Assembly: GCF_024758505.1 (NCBI RefSeq) | Contig: NZ_CP077970.1 | Span: forward strand, 1,364,001 to 1,428,000 | From: Bradyrhizobium arachidis | GTDB taxonomy: Bacteria; Pseudomonadota; Alphaproteobacteria; Rhizobiales; Xanthobacteraceae | DNA length: 64,000 nucleotides | Reading direction: 5' to 3' | In this document: piece after piece, positions 7,979 through 16,800 of the stretch | How the letters are laid out: every line of letters begins with the position of its first letter | Numbering within the stretch: the stretch's first letter is position 1 | The notes under the pieces: model-generated | Databases searched by the model: none | The model's input: the letters and a program-made list of their open reading frames with translations, nothing else | Told to the model about the DNA's origin: nothing | Made by a program: the position numbers and the translations under genes

Positions 7979-10689
7979 GCAGCGCTCCAGAACTTGGAGA
8001 GAGTTCCGCAGGCGCGGCCGAAAGCAATCCGCTTGCGCCGCTCGTATCCGGGGGAGGCCGGAAAGGCCAGTCGGAGATCGTTGGTCCTGTCATAGGCGAG
8101 ACGTCCGGGCACCGCGCTTCCCTTGCGGAGCAAGGCCACCGCCTCGCTTACGAATTCACCTATCCGAGCGAGAACCACGTCGACATCCTTCATCTTGACC
8201 TCCAGCGGCTCTCCGGCCAGGTAGAGCAACCTTGCGAGGACTTTCGGCTCCTCCTCCAGCAACTGCAGACATGCGAGCGCATACAAGGCGCGCTGCAACT
8301 CGCTGCCACCGCCGATCACGATGCGGGCGGCGTTGTTGGGGACCATTCCCGTCTTGTAGTCGGTCACTCTGACGGCGAAGGGATTGCTGCGCATGTCGAG
8401 GCGGTCGATGGTGCCGCGCAGCCGCACGGGGGTGCCGGGTATTTCGACGGGTATCGTAGGATCCCACGGAAGCTCGCGGCCGGATTCGAAGCCGGCGGGT
8501 TGACCGAAGGGGACCTCGGTCCAACTGCGCGTGCCCTCCTCGCTGATCTCCTTCCGAAGCAGCCCCGCCAGCGCCATCGCTTTCGCGTAGTCGACGGTAT
8601 GACCCCACAGCAGCTTGGGCGGCACCGGACGTTCGAGGGGCCAGGCGGCATGCACGATCCCGGTCGCATCCGTCAGCGCATTCTCGATCTGAACGTCGGA
8701 GGCCCTCGCGTATCCCGGTTCGGGCTCGAGCGCATCGACGGCGCGCCGAAGGAGCTCGTGTACGAGTTTGCCGAGCTCGTCCGGCGCGATGGTCAGCGGG
8801 TGTTCGCGCTGTTGGGGTACGTCGAAGCCCAGCGCATACTTCCAGACGAATCCGAGCGGATCCCGCAGGAGCCGTTGCAACGAGGCGGCCGACTGTATCC
8901 GCTCGATCGAACGCTTGATGGCCGGGTGATCCGGCTCGAAGCAACCGTCGTGCTCCGTAAGCGCCTCCACATGCCAATCCTTCCAACATCGGTTGGCCGA
9001 TCCGATCTGATCGATGAAGGCGGCATCTTCGGGACGCGCCAGCAGCCTGTCGGCATGATCGAAGGCATGCTCGGGAATGCGTTCGCGGGAAAGCACGTCT
9101 CCAACGCGGTCCTGCAGTAGAGGGCTGCGTCCGACACGGCCGCCTTGTGCACCGCGCCGGCTCCGCGAAAGCACCGCGCTTCCCGTCGCAGCGCCGAGAA
9201 TGACGGCGAAATGCCTGCGGTCGGCGCGCGCTACGGGATCGGCGTCGAAGCCGTCGACCGGCAGGACATGGCTCGGCAAGATCGGATCTTCTCCGCTACC
9301 GCGGGGCCAACCTCGATTCGTAAGTCCCAGCAGCCGCACGTGCAGACGGGGGGCGGCGGCGAGATCGCTGGCCGGACACCACACGACGGCGTCCGCCGCA
9401 TCCGTCTCGGCCCCGAGGCGCACGCTCCTCAACGACAACTCGATGGCATCGGTCGGCGCGGAACGTGTCGCCGCCTGCCAGATCCGGAGCGATTGGCCAC
9501 GAAGAAACACCGCGGCCGCTTCGTCCGCCGCGGCCGGTCCCTTGGCGAGAACTTCCAGGAGGCGCATCGTGGCCTCGACGGAAACGTTTCCGGGCGACCG
9601 ACGGGTCGCGGTTTCGAGCGCACGCACCCAATCCTCCAGGCCCGACAGTGCCGCGCCTCGCGGTATCGCATCCAGCCAACGCGCCGGGAGTTCGTCCTGC
9701 GGAAGGCCTTGTCCGCGACACACCGCGAACAGCCGCCGAACCCGCTGCTGACTCAGGCCATGCATTAGGACGTCGGCCAAGGCCGCGCAGCGTTGCCCGT
9801 CGCGGGTGGCGAGGGCGGAAACGCCATGGGGAAAGTGAAGCCGGAAGCCGGTGCCTTCCGCGCAGGCGAGGAAGTGATCGTCCCATGCCGTGGTGTTCGG
9901 AGACGCGATCGCGATCTCGTTGGGCTTGGCGGTACCGGATGCGATGAGCTGCCGGGCCCATCTCAGGCTCTCGACCACCTCGTGGCGGACGTCGGCGCAC
10001 GAGACGACCTCGGGCGCACTCGGCAAGACGGAGTCGTTCCGCGCGATCTTGCCACGAAACCATTCGGTGTCCGCGCCGGCCGGAGCGATCCACTCGACCC
10101 GGACGACCCTGCAGAGCGCCTCGATCAGGGGGCGCCAGATCGGTGCGATGAAGGACAGGCCTTCGATCCGGATGTCGCCGAGGATCCGCGGCGCATGCTG
10201 TAGCCGCTCGAGCGCCGCGTCGCGAAGATCCCGAGGCAGCATTGCGGCCGGCGGCAAGCGGGATTTCATGCGCGTCTCGATCAAGCGCATTTCCGCGATG
10301 CGGCGGTGTCGGTCACGTCCCGGGGCCGCGAGATCGAAGTCCGCCGCCCAGATCTTCCTCAATGTCCTCAGTACCGCCCGCGACATGCCCGGCAGATGCC
10401 GAACGTGCTCGAGTTCGACGAAACCGCCTTCGGCGAGCGCGTCCCGTATCGCGGGCTCCAGCTGCTCCGCCGTCGCGGCGATCGTGAAGCCCCCGGCGAG
10501 TCTTGCGGCCAGTTGCGGCAAATTCAGTATCTGAAGTCCGCAGTCCTCGACCTGCGCCGCCGCGAACCGGCGCATCTGGAACGCCAGTTGTCCTTCGACG
10601 ACGACGGTCCGAAGTGCGGGAAGACGATTGTCGCTCAATTCTCGATGCCCATGTTCGAGTGATGCCGGTCGAACGGTAGATCCCGTCAT
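7975..10689 (-). CDS. AddB-like PD-(D/E)XK nuclease protein
   Basis: 904 residues. The clear motif is near residue 780: RLRGTIDRLDMR...RVTDYKTGM...ELQRALYAL, the PD-(D/E)XK_1 nuclease core (Asp, Asp-x-Lys and the Q-x-x-x-Y helix) typical of AddB/RecB-like proteins. LGKLVHELLRRAVD at about 640 matches the conserved helix before that core. I see neither a Walker A motif at the N-terminus nor the four-Cys iron-sulphur arrangement of Bacillus-type AddB, so it is closer to the simpler alphaproteobacterial form. The start at 10689 forms an ATGA overlap with the E1 gene, and its own end forms one with the AddA-like gene. Co-translation suggests a heterodimeric helicase-nuclease attached to the ubiquitin-like cassette. 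Confidence 0.8.
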   Translation of the reverse strand: MTGSTVRPASLEHGHRELSDNRLPALRTVVVEGQLAFQMRRFAAAQVEDCGLQILNLPQLAARLAGGFTIAATAEQLEPAIRDALAEGGFVELEHVRHLPGMSRAVLRTLRKIWAADFDLAAPGRDRHRRIAEMRLIETRMKSRLPPAAMLPRDLRDAALERLQHAPRILGDIRIEGLSFIAPIWRPLIEALCRVVRVEWIAPAGADTEWFRGKIARNDSVLPSAPEVVSCADVRHEVVESLRWARQLIASGTAKPNEIAIASPNTTAWDDHFLACAEGTGFRLHFPHGVSALATRDGQRCAALADVLMHGLSQQRVRRLFAVCRGQGLPQDELPARWLDAIPRGAALSGLEDWVRALETATRRSPGNVSVEATMRLLEVLAKGPAAADEAAAVFLRGQSLRIWQAATRSAPTDAIELSLRSVRLGAETDAADAVVWCPASDLAAAPRLHVRLLGLTNRGWPRGSGEDPILPSHVLPVDGFDADPVARADRRHFAVILGAATGSAVLSRSRRGAQGGRVGRSPLLQDRVGDVLSRERIPEHAFDHADRLLARPEDAAFIDQIGSANRCWKDWHVEALTEHDGCFEPDHPAIKRSIERIQSAASLQRLLRDPLGFVWKYALGFDVPQQREHPLTIAPDELGKLVHELLRRAVDALEPEPGYARASDVQIENALTDATGIVHAAWPLERPVPPKLLWGHTVDYAKAMALAGLLRKEISEEGTRSWTEVPFGQPAGFESGRELPWDPTIPVEIPGTPVRLRGTIDRLDMRSNPFAVRVTDYKTGMVPNNAARIVIGGGSELQRALYALACLQLLEEEPKVLARLLYLAGEPLEVKMKDVDVVLARIGEFVSEAVALLRKGSAVPGRLAYDRTNDLRLAFPASPGYERRKRIAFGRACGTLSKFWSAA

Positions 10690-11525
10690 GACGAATCCTT
10701 CGGCGCTCGCCGGAGGCTCAGGTCCAGGAACGGGTCGCCAAGGTCATTGGAGGTGAAATGCCGGCACGGTCCCTTGATCGAATAATCGGGCTGCCTGCTG
10801 CGGGACACCAATTGGTTGTTGCCGTCGAGTTCGAGCCACTCGAATTCGGTGGAACTGTCGAACCAGGGCGTCAGCAGACGCATGAACGCGCCGACGGCCA
10901 GCGAAGCCAGAGTTCCATTCGTCCAGACTACCTGGGGATTGATGCCGGCGTCGGCGTAGTCGTTCTCTTCCCTGTCGAGGCGCTGCTGCGTGAGAAAGCC
11001 GAGGCACCGCATGCAGGGGCCGCCCGGTCGCGTCGAGATCATCTGTCCGGCGACGGCATAATGCCGATCGGCGAGGCGCGTGACGTCCATGCCGACATCG
11101 ATGTACGGCAGACAGAACCGGCGCGCGGCGGTTTCGAGATGCATGCGCTGCCGATACCCGTCGACACATCCGAACACGACGTGCGCGTCCTTCAGCAGAT
11201 CGGCGGCGGCCTGCCACTCGGTCTTCGAAACCTCCACGTCGGCCCACGGACGAACCGAACGTATGACGCGCTTGGCGATCTCGACCTTCGGTGTGCCGTT
11301 GATCACATCGTCCTGGGTGGCGCCGACGAGTCGGTTGAGATTGCTGTCTTCGATGTCCTGCGGATCGATCAGGCGGAAATGTCCGACACCGACGTGGGCG
11401 AGCTGCTGCGCAATGTGCGAGCCGCCGCCGCCCAGGCCCACGATCGCGACGCGGGTTTCCGCGAGCACCTGCTCGGCATCCTCGCCGAGAAAGCTCTGTC
11501 GGCTGAAATCGCCCCGCGCGGTCAT
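10686..11525 (-). CDS. ThiF/E1-family adenylyltransferase
   Basis: 279 residues. Residues 25-70 carry the adenylating Rossmann motif VAIVGLGGGGSHIAQQLAHVG followed by LIDPQDIEDSNLNR, the D-x-D...N-x-x-R pattern that binds ATP in ThiF, MoeB and E1 enzymes. A CxxC pair (GGPCMRC) near residue 190 may bind zinc or supply the thioester cysteine. The family adenylates the C-terminal glycine of a ubiquitin-like protein. The gene sits between JAB protease and AddB-like genes with four-base overlaps on both sides. No E2 domain is fused to it, unlike Cap2 of CBASS; the E2-like function is a separate gene two places upstream. The E1 assignment is firm, the substrate is inferred from the operon. Confidence 0.88.
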   Translation of the reverse strand: MTARGDFSRQSFLGEDAEQVLAETRVAIVGLGGGGSHIAQQLAHVGVGHFRLIDPQDIEDSNLNRLVGATQDDVINGTPKVEIAKRVIRSVRPWADVEVSKTEWQAAADLLKDAHVVFGCVDGYRQRMHLETAARRFCLPYIDVGMDVTRLADRHYAVAGQMISTRPGGPCMRCLGFLTQQRLDREENDYADAGINPQVVWTNGTLASLAVGAFMRLLTPWFDSSTEFEWLELDGNNQLVSRSRQPDYSIKGPCRHFTSNDLGDPFLDLSLRRAPKDSS

Positions 11526-12049
11526 GCCAGACGATCCAGACCGCCCGGGCGCACGACGTCGATCGTCAGACGGCGGCCTACGACGTCGAATTCCGAGATG
11601 TTCACGATCGTGTCACGGTCGAGCCATATCCGGCCGTTCGCCTGGTCGTGGCTGAGGACGACGGCACCGTGCGGCATCTCCCGGCGAACCTTGAAGAAGT
11701 CGGGAACGAATTTGGTCTGTTCACGCACGTCGATCCTGCTGAAATGCGGACGGCCATGATGCTCGTGCATGTGAACGTGGACCATGCCGACCGATCGCAT
11801 CAGCGCGACTTCGAGCGCCTTGCGGATCGCCTCCTGGCCCATCATCGCTCCGACGGAGATGTCGTGGACGTACTCGTCGTCGGCGAGCGGATGATAGTCG
11901 GCGGCCAGCAAGATCAAGGTGTCGGCGCCGGCGGCCGTCGCGCGCACTGAAATGAAGCCGACGCGTTCGGCCGCGAATGCATGAGGACGGGCGAGATCCC
12001 GCCTGACGTCGCCGAGAAACCGATCCGTCGCTCTGAAGATGATCTTCAT
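11522..12049 (-). CDS. JAB/JAMM (MPN) metalloprotease, deubiquitinase-like
   Basis: 175 residues from the ATG at 12049, which overlaps the stop of the E2-like gene (ATGA). A longer frame reading from 12424 is rejected because its first 125 residues are an Arg-rich shadow of the E2-like gene. The JAMM motif is visible: a Glu in AFAAERVGFISV, then HVHMHEHHGRPHFSRID, giving H-x-H, Ser and Asp ligands for a catalytic zinc. Such proteases trim ubiquitin-like proteins to expose a terminal Gly-Gly or remove them from targets (as in Cap3 and BilC). The predicted substrate is the ubiquitin-like protein three genes upstream in the DNA order, which ends two residues after a Gly-Gly. Confidence 0.85.
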   Translation of the reverse strand: MKIIFRATDRFLGDVRRDLARPHAFAAERVGFISVRATAAGADTLILLAADYHPLADDEYVHDISVGAMMGQEAIRKALEVALMRSVGMVHVHMHEHHGRPHFSRIDVREQTKFVPDFFKVRREMPHGAVVLSHDQANGRIWLDRDTIVNISEFDVVGRRLTIDVVRPGGLDRLA

Positions 12050-12414
12050 CGGAACGCCTCCAGATGACCGCCTAAAATGGCGAGGGGGGGTTGGTTCGGC
12101 GACACGCCGCTCCATGACCAAGTAAACCAGTTCTTCGCCAGGATGAACGCGGTCTCGTTCCAGTTCAGTCCGAGACCCAGATTCGCCGGAAGATAAAGCT
12201 TCGTCGGATACGTCCCGTTCGGATAGTCGAGACAGAGAAGCGCATCCATCTGCTGGTCCGCCCCGCGGACGAGGAAGCGCAGTCCGACCATGTGGACGTA
12301 GCGCCGTCCGGCCTCCTCCATGTACTTCACGGTGCCGGAGCAGATCGCGGCGATCGCGGCCAGCTCCGGCTCGATGACGGCTCCCGCGAGAGCACCCCCG
12401 GCGTCGTTCATCAT
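12046..12414 (-). CDS. E2-like protein (prokaryotic E2 family E type)
   Basis: 122 residues. The region LLCLDYPNGTYPTKLYLPANLGLGLNWNETAFILAKNWFTWSWSGVSP resembles the Prok-E2_E fold described for bacterial ubiquitin-like operons: a YPTKLYLP strand equivalent to the E2 PxxYP region, then a NWNE/NWFTWSW block. Two cysteines exist (in AAICSGT and ALLCLDYP); neither stands in a canonical HPN-x(n)-C context, so whether it carries a thioester is open. The start at 12414 overlaps the stop of the ubiquitin-like gene by four bases. In an operon with E1, JAB and a ubiquitin-like protein its probable job is transfer or presentation of the modifier. The family call rests on memory of the motif and gene order. 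Confidence 0.72.
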   Translation of the reverse strand: MMNDAGGALAGAVIEPELAAIAAICSGTVKYMEEAGRRYVHMVGLRFLVRGADQQMDALLCLDYPNGTYPTKLYLPANLGLGLNWNETAFILAKNWFTWSWSGVSPNQPPLAILGGHLEAFR

Positions 12415-12698
12415 GAGGAGCCACCGGACCGGGCGTGGGTCATGAACTGCTCACGATCGTGCAGTTCGATCTTCGCGTTGTCGTCCAGGTCCTTGAGACC
12501 GTGCGGCGTGATCTGCGCCAGCACCTTGGCCGGGTCGATCCCGAGTTCCGCCTTGAGCTCGCTCACGATCCATTTGTCGCGGCGCACCTGACGGGGGTCG
12601 CCGTCGACGATAATGGTGATCTCCCGATGGCCCCGGTCGTGATCGGGCTTGTCGGCACCCTGGCCGAGCGCCCGGGTCGGTTCGTCATGATCTGACAT
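12411..12698 (-). CDS. Ubiquitin-like modifier (multiubiquitin-domain type, single domain)
   Basis: 95 residues: an acidic, disordered first 25 residues, then one beta-grasp-like unit (REITIIVDGDPRQVRRDKWIVSELKAELGI...LKDLDDNAKIELHDREQFMTHA) with the spacing of the bacterial multiubiquitin domain. The C-terminus is ARSGGSS, so removal of two serines would expose Gly-Gly, the form that E1 enzymes adenylate; the operon's JAB protease is the obvious candidate. AGGAGAAACAG precedes the ATG at 12698, a strong ribosome site, as expected for the first and most expressed cistron. Its promoter region is shared with the divergent WYL regulator and contains inverted GACCCGTC repeats. Targets are unknown. 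Confidence 0.8.
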   Translation of the reverse strand: MSDHDEPTRALGQGADKPDHDRGHREITIIVDGDPRQVRRDKWIVSELKAELGIDPAKVLAQITPHGLKDLDDNAKIELHDREQFMTHARSGGSS

Positions 12699-12787
12699 CT
12701 GTTTCTCCTCGGGTCGGTGGAAAAAGAAGTCCGCAAGCCGACGCCAACCTTGCGCGGGTCGCCCCTCGGGACCACAATCCCCTTGGC

Positions 12788-12858
12788 GACCCGTCAGCTA
12801 TCTATACGTATTGTCTTATGACCCGTCAATAAATGACGGGTCGGAAAACCGACGGGTC
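12788..12858. promoter_or_regulatory. Operator cluster between the ubiquitin-like operon and the WYL regulator
   Basis: The octamer GACCCGTC occurs four times in 71 bases: plus strand at 12788-12795 and 12820-12827, and as its complement at 12835-12842 and 12851-12858. The middle two form a perfect inverted repeat with nine-base arms (GACCCGTCA and TGACGGGTC at 12820-12828 and 12834-12842) around a five-base AT spacer. The outer two are also inverted relative to each other. WYL regulators such as BrxR and CapW bind inverted repeats of this kind next to their own promoters, so this is probably the binding site that represses both directions. Confidence 0.75.
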
Positions 12859-12882
12859 AGTAAACTATTCGTGATAAGGGTC

Positions 12883-13788
12883 ATGGCTGACAAGGACGAC
12901 ATCCGCTGGGGGCTTCAGCGCCGCTTCGAGCTGATCGAATGGCGGGCCTACTGGCTCGGACGGATCAATCGCAGTGATCTTGAGGATCGGTTCGGGGTGT
13001 CGACGCCGCAGGCGTCGGCGGACCTTCGCTCATACCAGGAGGCGGCGCCAGGCAACATCGAGTACGACGCCACCGAGAAAGCCTATGTGCCGTCCGAGAA
13101 GTTTCATCCCGAATTTCTGAGGCTATCGGCCGATCGCTATCTGATTCAACTGGACGCGATCCTGAACGGGGCGGTGCCGGCCGTGGACACCTGGTTCGGG
13201 AGTCCGCCGCCGGCGGCGGTGATGCCGACCGTGGCGCGAAGCGTGGATGCCGAAACGTTGCGGACCCTTTTGAAGGCCATCACCTGGCGGCGTGAGGTCG
13301 AAGTCGAATACCAATCGCTGACCAGCGCGCGCCGGCGCGGCATCGTGCCCCATTCATTGGCTTTCGACGGTCATCGATGGCACGTGAGGGCGTGGTGCGC
13401 CGAGCGTCTCTCGTTTCGCGATTTCGTGCTGTCCCGAATCCTCTCGGTCGGCGACAGCCGGCCGTCGGACGTCGATCCGACCAACGACGTCGTCTGGAAC
13501 ACGATGGTCGCCTTGAAGATCGTCCCGCATCCCGCGCTCGCTCCCGCGCAGAAGAAGGCGATCGAGCTCGACTACGGGATGGAGGACGGCGTGCTCGTCC
13601 TCAACTCCAGGCTTGCGCTGGCATACTACGTGATACGCCGATTGAACCTCGATCTGACGGAGTGGAAGATTCCGCCGGAGCGGCAGCAGATATTTCTGAC
13701 CAACGCGGCCGAGGTGGAAGAGATCGGACGCAACGCAAGAGCGGAGGAGGAGTCGCTCGTTCGCGCCTGGGCAAAGTCACGAGGATGA
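12883..13788 (+). CDS. wHTH-WYL transcriptional regulator (BrxR/CapW-like)
   Basis: 301 residues from the ATG at 12883, which is preceded by AAGGG; a longer frame from 12811 would begin inside the operator repeats and is rejected. Residues 1-70 form a winged helix (RRFELIEWRAYWLGRINRSDLEDRFGVSTPQASADLRSYQE). The middle (about 130-200) is a WYL domain: AITWRREVEVEYQSLTS...IVPHSLAFDGHRWHVRAWCAERLSFRDFVLSRI. A C-terminal WCX-like part follows. Proteins of this plan repress CBASS, BREX and other defence operons and respond to nucleic acid or nucleotide signals. The divergent position and the shared palindromes make control of the ubiquitin-like operon very likely. Confidence 0.85.
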   Translation: MADKDDIRWGLQRRFELIEWRAYWLGRINRSDLEDRFGVSTPQASADLRSYQEAAPGNIEYDATEKAYVPSEKFHPEFLRLSADRYLIQLDAILNGAVPAVDTWFGSPPPAAVMPTVARSVDAETLRTLLKAITWRREVEVEYQSLTSARRRGIVPHSLAFDGHRWHVRAWCAERLSFRDFVLSRILSVGDSRPSDVDPTNDVVWNTMVALKIVPHPALAPAQKKAIELDYGMEDGVLVLNSRLALAYYVIRRLNLDLTEWKIPPERQQIFLTNAAEVEEIGRNARAEEESLVRAWAKSRG

Positions 13789-13889
13789 ACGCACAGATAT
13801 TGGCCGGCCGACGCACAGAGCATTGTGTCCGATGCGCGCGGCCGATCACCATGTTTGACCGCTAGACCGGCCTGGCCCATGTTGGCGAC

Positions 13890-16800
13890 ATGTTCGAAAT
13901 CACCGGCGACCATATTGCCGAACTAAATGATACGGATTTGCGCAGCTTGGTCGGCATGCTGTGCGAAGCCGAGATGCGTCGCCGGCGCTTTCCTGTCTCG
14001 GCGGTCACATGGGGCGGTGACCAGAACGCAACGGACGCAGGGATCGACGTTCGCGTCGCGCTTCCGGTCACCACGGTCATCGACGGTTTCATCCCAAGAC
14101 CCTCGACCGGCTATCAAGTCAAGAAGTCCGACATGTCGAGGTCGGCCATCATCGATGAGATGCGGCCCGCGGGAGTGATAAGGCCGTCCATCGTCGCACT
14201 TTCCCAAGAGTCGGGTGCCTACGTCGTCGTAAGTGCCGACGGTTCAACGACGGATTCCGCGTTGAAGAGCCGCCGGGATGCGATGTCCGAAGCGATGCTG
14301 GGTGTTCCCGATGCCGACACGCTTACGCTCGACTTTCTTGACCGCGGGCGGATAGCTACATGGGTAAGGGACCATGCGGGCGTTACGCTGTGGGTGCGCG
14401 AAAAAATCGGCCAGGCCATCCCGGGATGGCGCCCTTATGGTGCTTGGTCGCACTCCACCGATACCAATGACCGGGACTATCTCGCGGACGACTCCGCGAG
14501 AATCAAAACGGGAAGTCAGGATGAGGGGGATGGTTTCTCAGCCATCGACGGAATCAACCGCATCAGGGACATTCTCCGAACGCCGGGGCACGTCGTGCGC
14601 CTCGTCGGCTTGTCCGGCGTTGGCAAGACGCGGCTGCTAGAAGCGCTGTTCGATGAGCAGATCGGCGCCAACGGCCTCGATCCGGCGCTCGCTGCCTACA
14701 CGAACGTTGCCGACAGTCCAAATCCCCAGCCGCCCGGAATGGCATCCGACCTGTTGGCCGACGGCAGGCGCATGATCTTGGTCATCGATAACTGCCCGCC
14801 TGATCTTCATCAGAAGCTTTCCGAAATCGTGCGTGTGCCCGCCAGCACGCTCAGCGTCATCACCGTCGAATACGACATTCGTGAAGATCAACCTGAAGGA
14901 ACGGACGTCTTTTCATTGGAGGCGTCATCCGATGAGCTGATCGAAAAGCTCGTTGCGCGGCGGTTTCCGCGGCTCTCACAAGTCGATTGCCGCACTATCG
15001 CGGAATTTTCCGGCGGCAACGCGCGCATTGCGATTGCATTGGCAGGTACGGTGCAGAAGGATGAAACGGTCGTCGGACTGAATGATGCCGAGCTGTTTCG
15101 TCGGCTTTTTCATCAGCGCCACCAACACGATGAATCGCTTCTCCTCATCGCGCAGGCCTTTGCGCTGGTCTACTCTTTTCAGGGCCATGATCTGGAAGGT
15201 GACAATGCCGAATTGCCTATCTTGGGCGGATTGATCGGCAAGACCGCGGACGAAATGTATAGCGGCGCCCGTGAATTGCGGCGTCGGGACTTGTTGCAGG
15301 AGCGCAGTGTATGGCGGGCGGTGTTGCCGCACGCGATCGCAAATCGTCTTGCCACGATGGCGCTCGACAACCTCCATCCGCAGAAGATCGACGCAGCGAT
15401 CATCAAAGGAAAATCAGAGCGGCTGTTGCGCTCCTTTTCGCGGCGACTCGGCTTCCTGGATGGCAGCAAGGAGGCGCGCTCGATCGTAGCGGCCTGGCTC
15501 GCACCCGGTGGACTTCTATCCGACGTCCTGAATCTTTCCGATCTGGGAAACGAGATTTTCGTCAACGTCGCGCCCGTGATGCCGCAAGCCGTCCTTTCAG
15601 TATTGGAACGGGCCGTGGAACAGGCGGACGCTCCGACATTGGAGCGCTCCAAGCATTTCATCCGCTTGATCCGCTCGCTCGGTTATGAGGCAAAGTTCTT
15701 CGAACGGGCTGTCGCGCTCTTGCTGAAGTTTCATGCGACCGAGACGGAGCTTCCCATCGACGATGATGCAGGCGGTGTGATCGTCTCATTTTGCTTCATC
15801 TACCTTTCGGGAACACACGCCACGCCCGACCAACGGGTGACTCTCATCGGGGATCTCCTCCGTTCCGATCTGCCCAAGCGACAGGGACTCGGCGCGAGAT
15901 CGCTGGAAGCCATGCTGAGGACCGATCACTTCTCATCAAGCTATGTCTTTGAATTCGGAGCGCGCTCACGTGATCATGGATATCATCCGAGGACTAACGC
16001 CGACATCGCGCAATGGTACGGTTCTGCACTGAAGCTTGCGGAGGACGTTGGCGGCTCGGACGCGCCCGGTGCCGAGGAGGCAAGAAAGGCGGTCGCCGCC
16101 GAATTTCGCGGCCTCTGGGTCAATGCGGAAGTCTGCGACGAACTGGAGCGAGCGTCGCGCGCCTTTGCCGCCAACGGCTTTTGGCGTGATGGCTGGATAG
16201 CCGCCCGGCAGACACGGGTCCATGAGGGCAAGCGCCTTCGCCCGGAATCGTTGGCTCGGCTCAAGAATCTTGAGGAATGCCTGCGACCAAGGGACCTTGT
16301 AGAGAAAGTTCGCGGTATCGTGCTGGATGCCAAGGGCCGAGGCATCGACTACGACGATCTGGACGAAGAGATAGACGACATCGATTCGTATGACTTTGCA
16401 GCCTCGGAAAGGCGAGCCGCGGCGGCCATCGAACGGCTCGGCAGGGACGTTGCCGGCGACCGCGCATCCTTCGAGGCGATCCTCCCGGAATTGCTCAATG
16501 GTGGCGGCCGCCTCGGGCCTTTCGGCAGAGCGTTGGCTCACGCGGCCGAAGACCCCGTGGACCTATGGAGCTCGCTGGTCGATCAGTTGGCCGCAAATCC
16601 GAACGGAAATCCCCACGTCATGGGCGGCTTTCTCGCCGGACTGCAGACAACGAATCCCGACGAGACCAATTCGATCTTGGACGACGCGCTGGTCAATCCG
16701 GTCTTGGCACCTTGGCTCCCCTATTTGCAGGCCAGCGTCGTCATCGACGACAAGGGTGTCGTCCGCCTTCACCGCTCGCTGGAACTTGGCCACGCGCCCA

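Noticed and set aside
11522..12424. 300-codon form of the JAB gene
   Set aside because: The first 125 codons overlap the E2-like gene in another frame and read as Arg-rich shadow; the ATGA overlap at 12046-12049 gives the better start.
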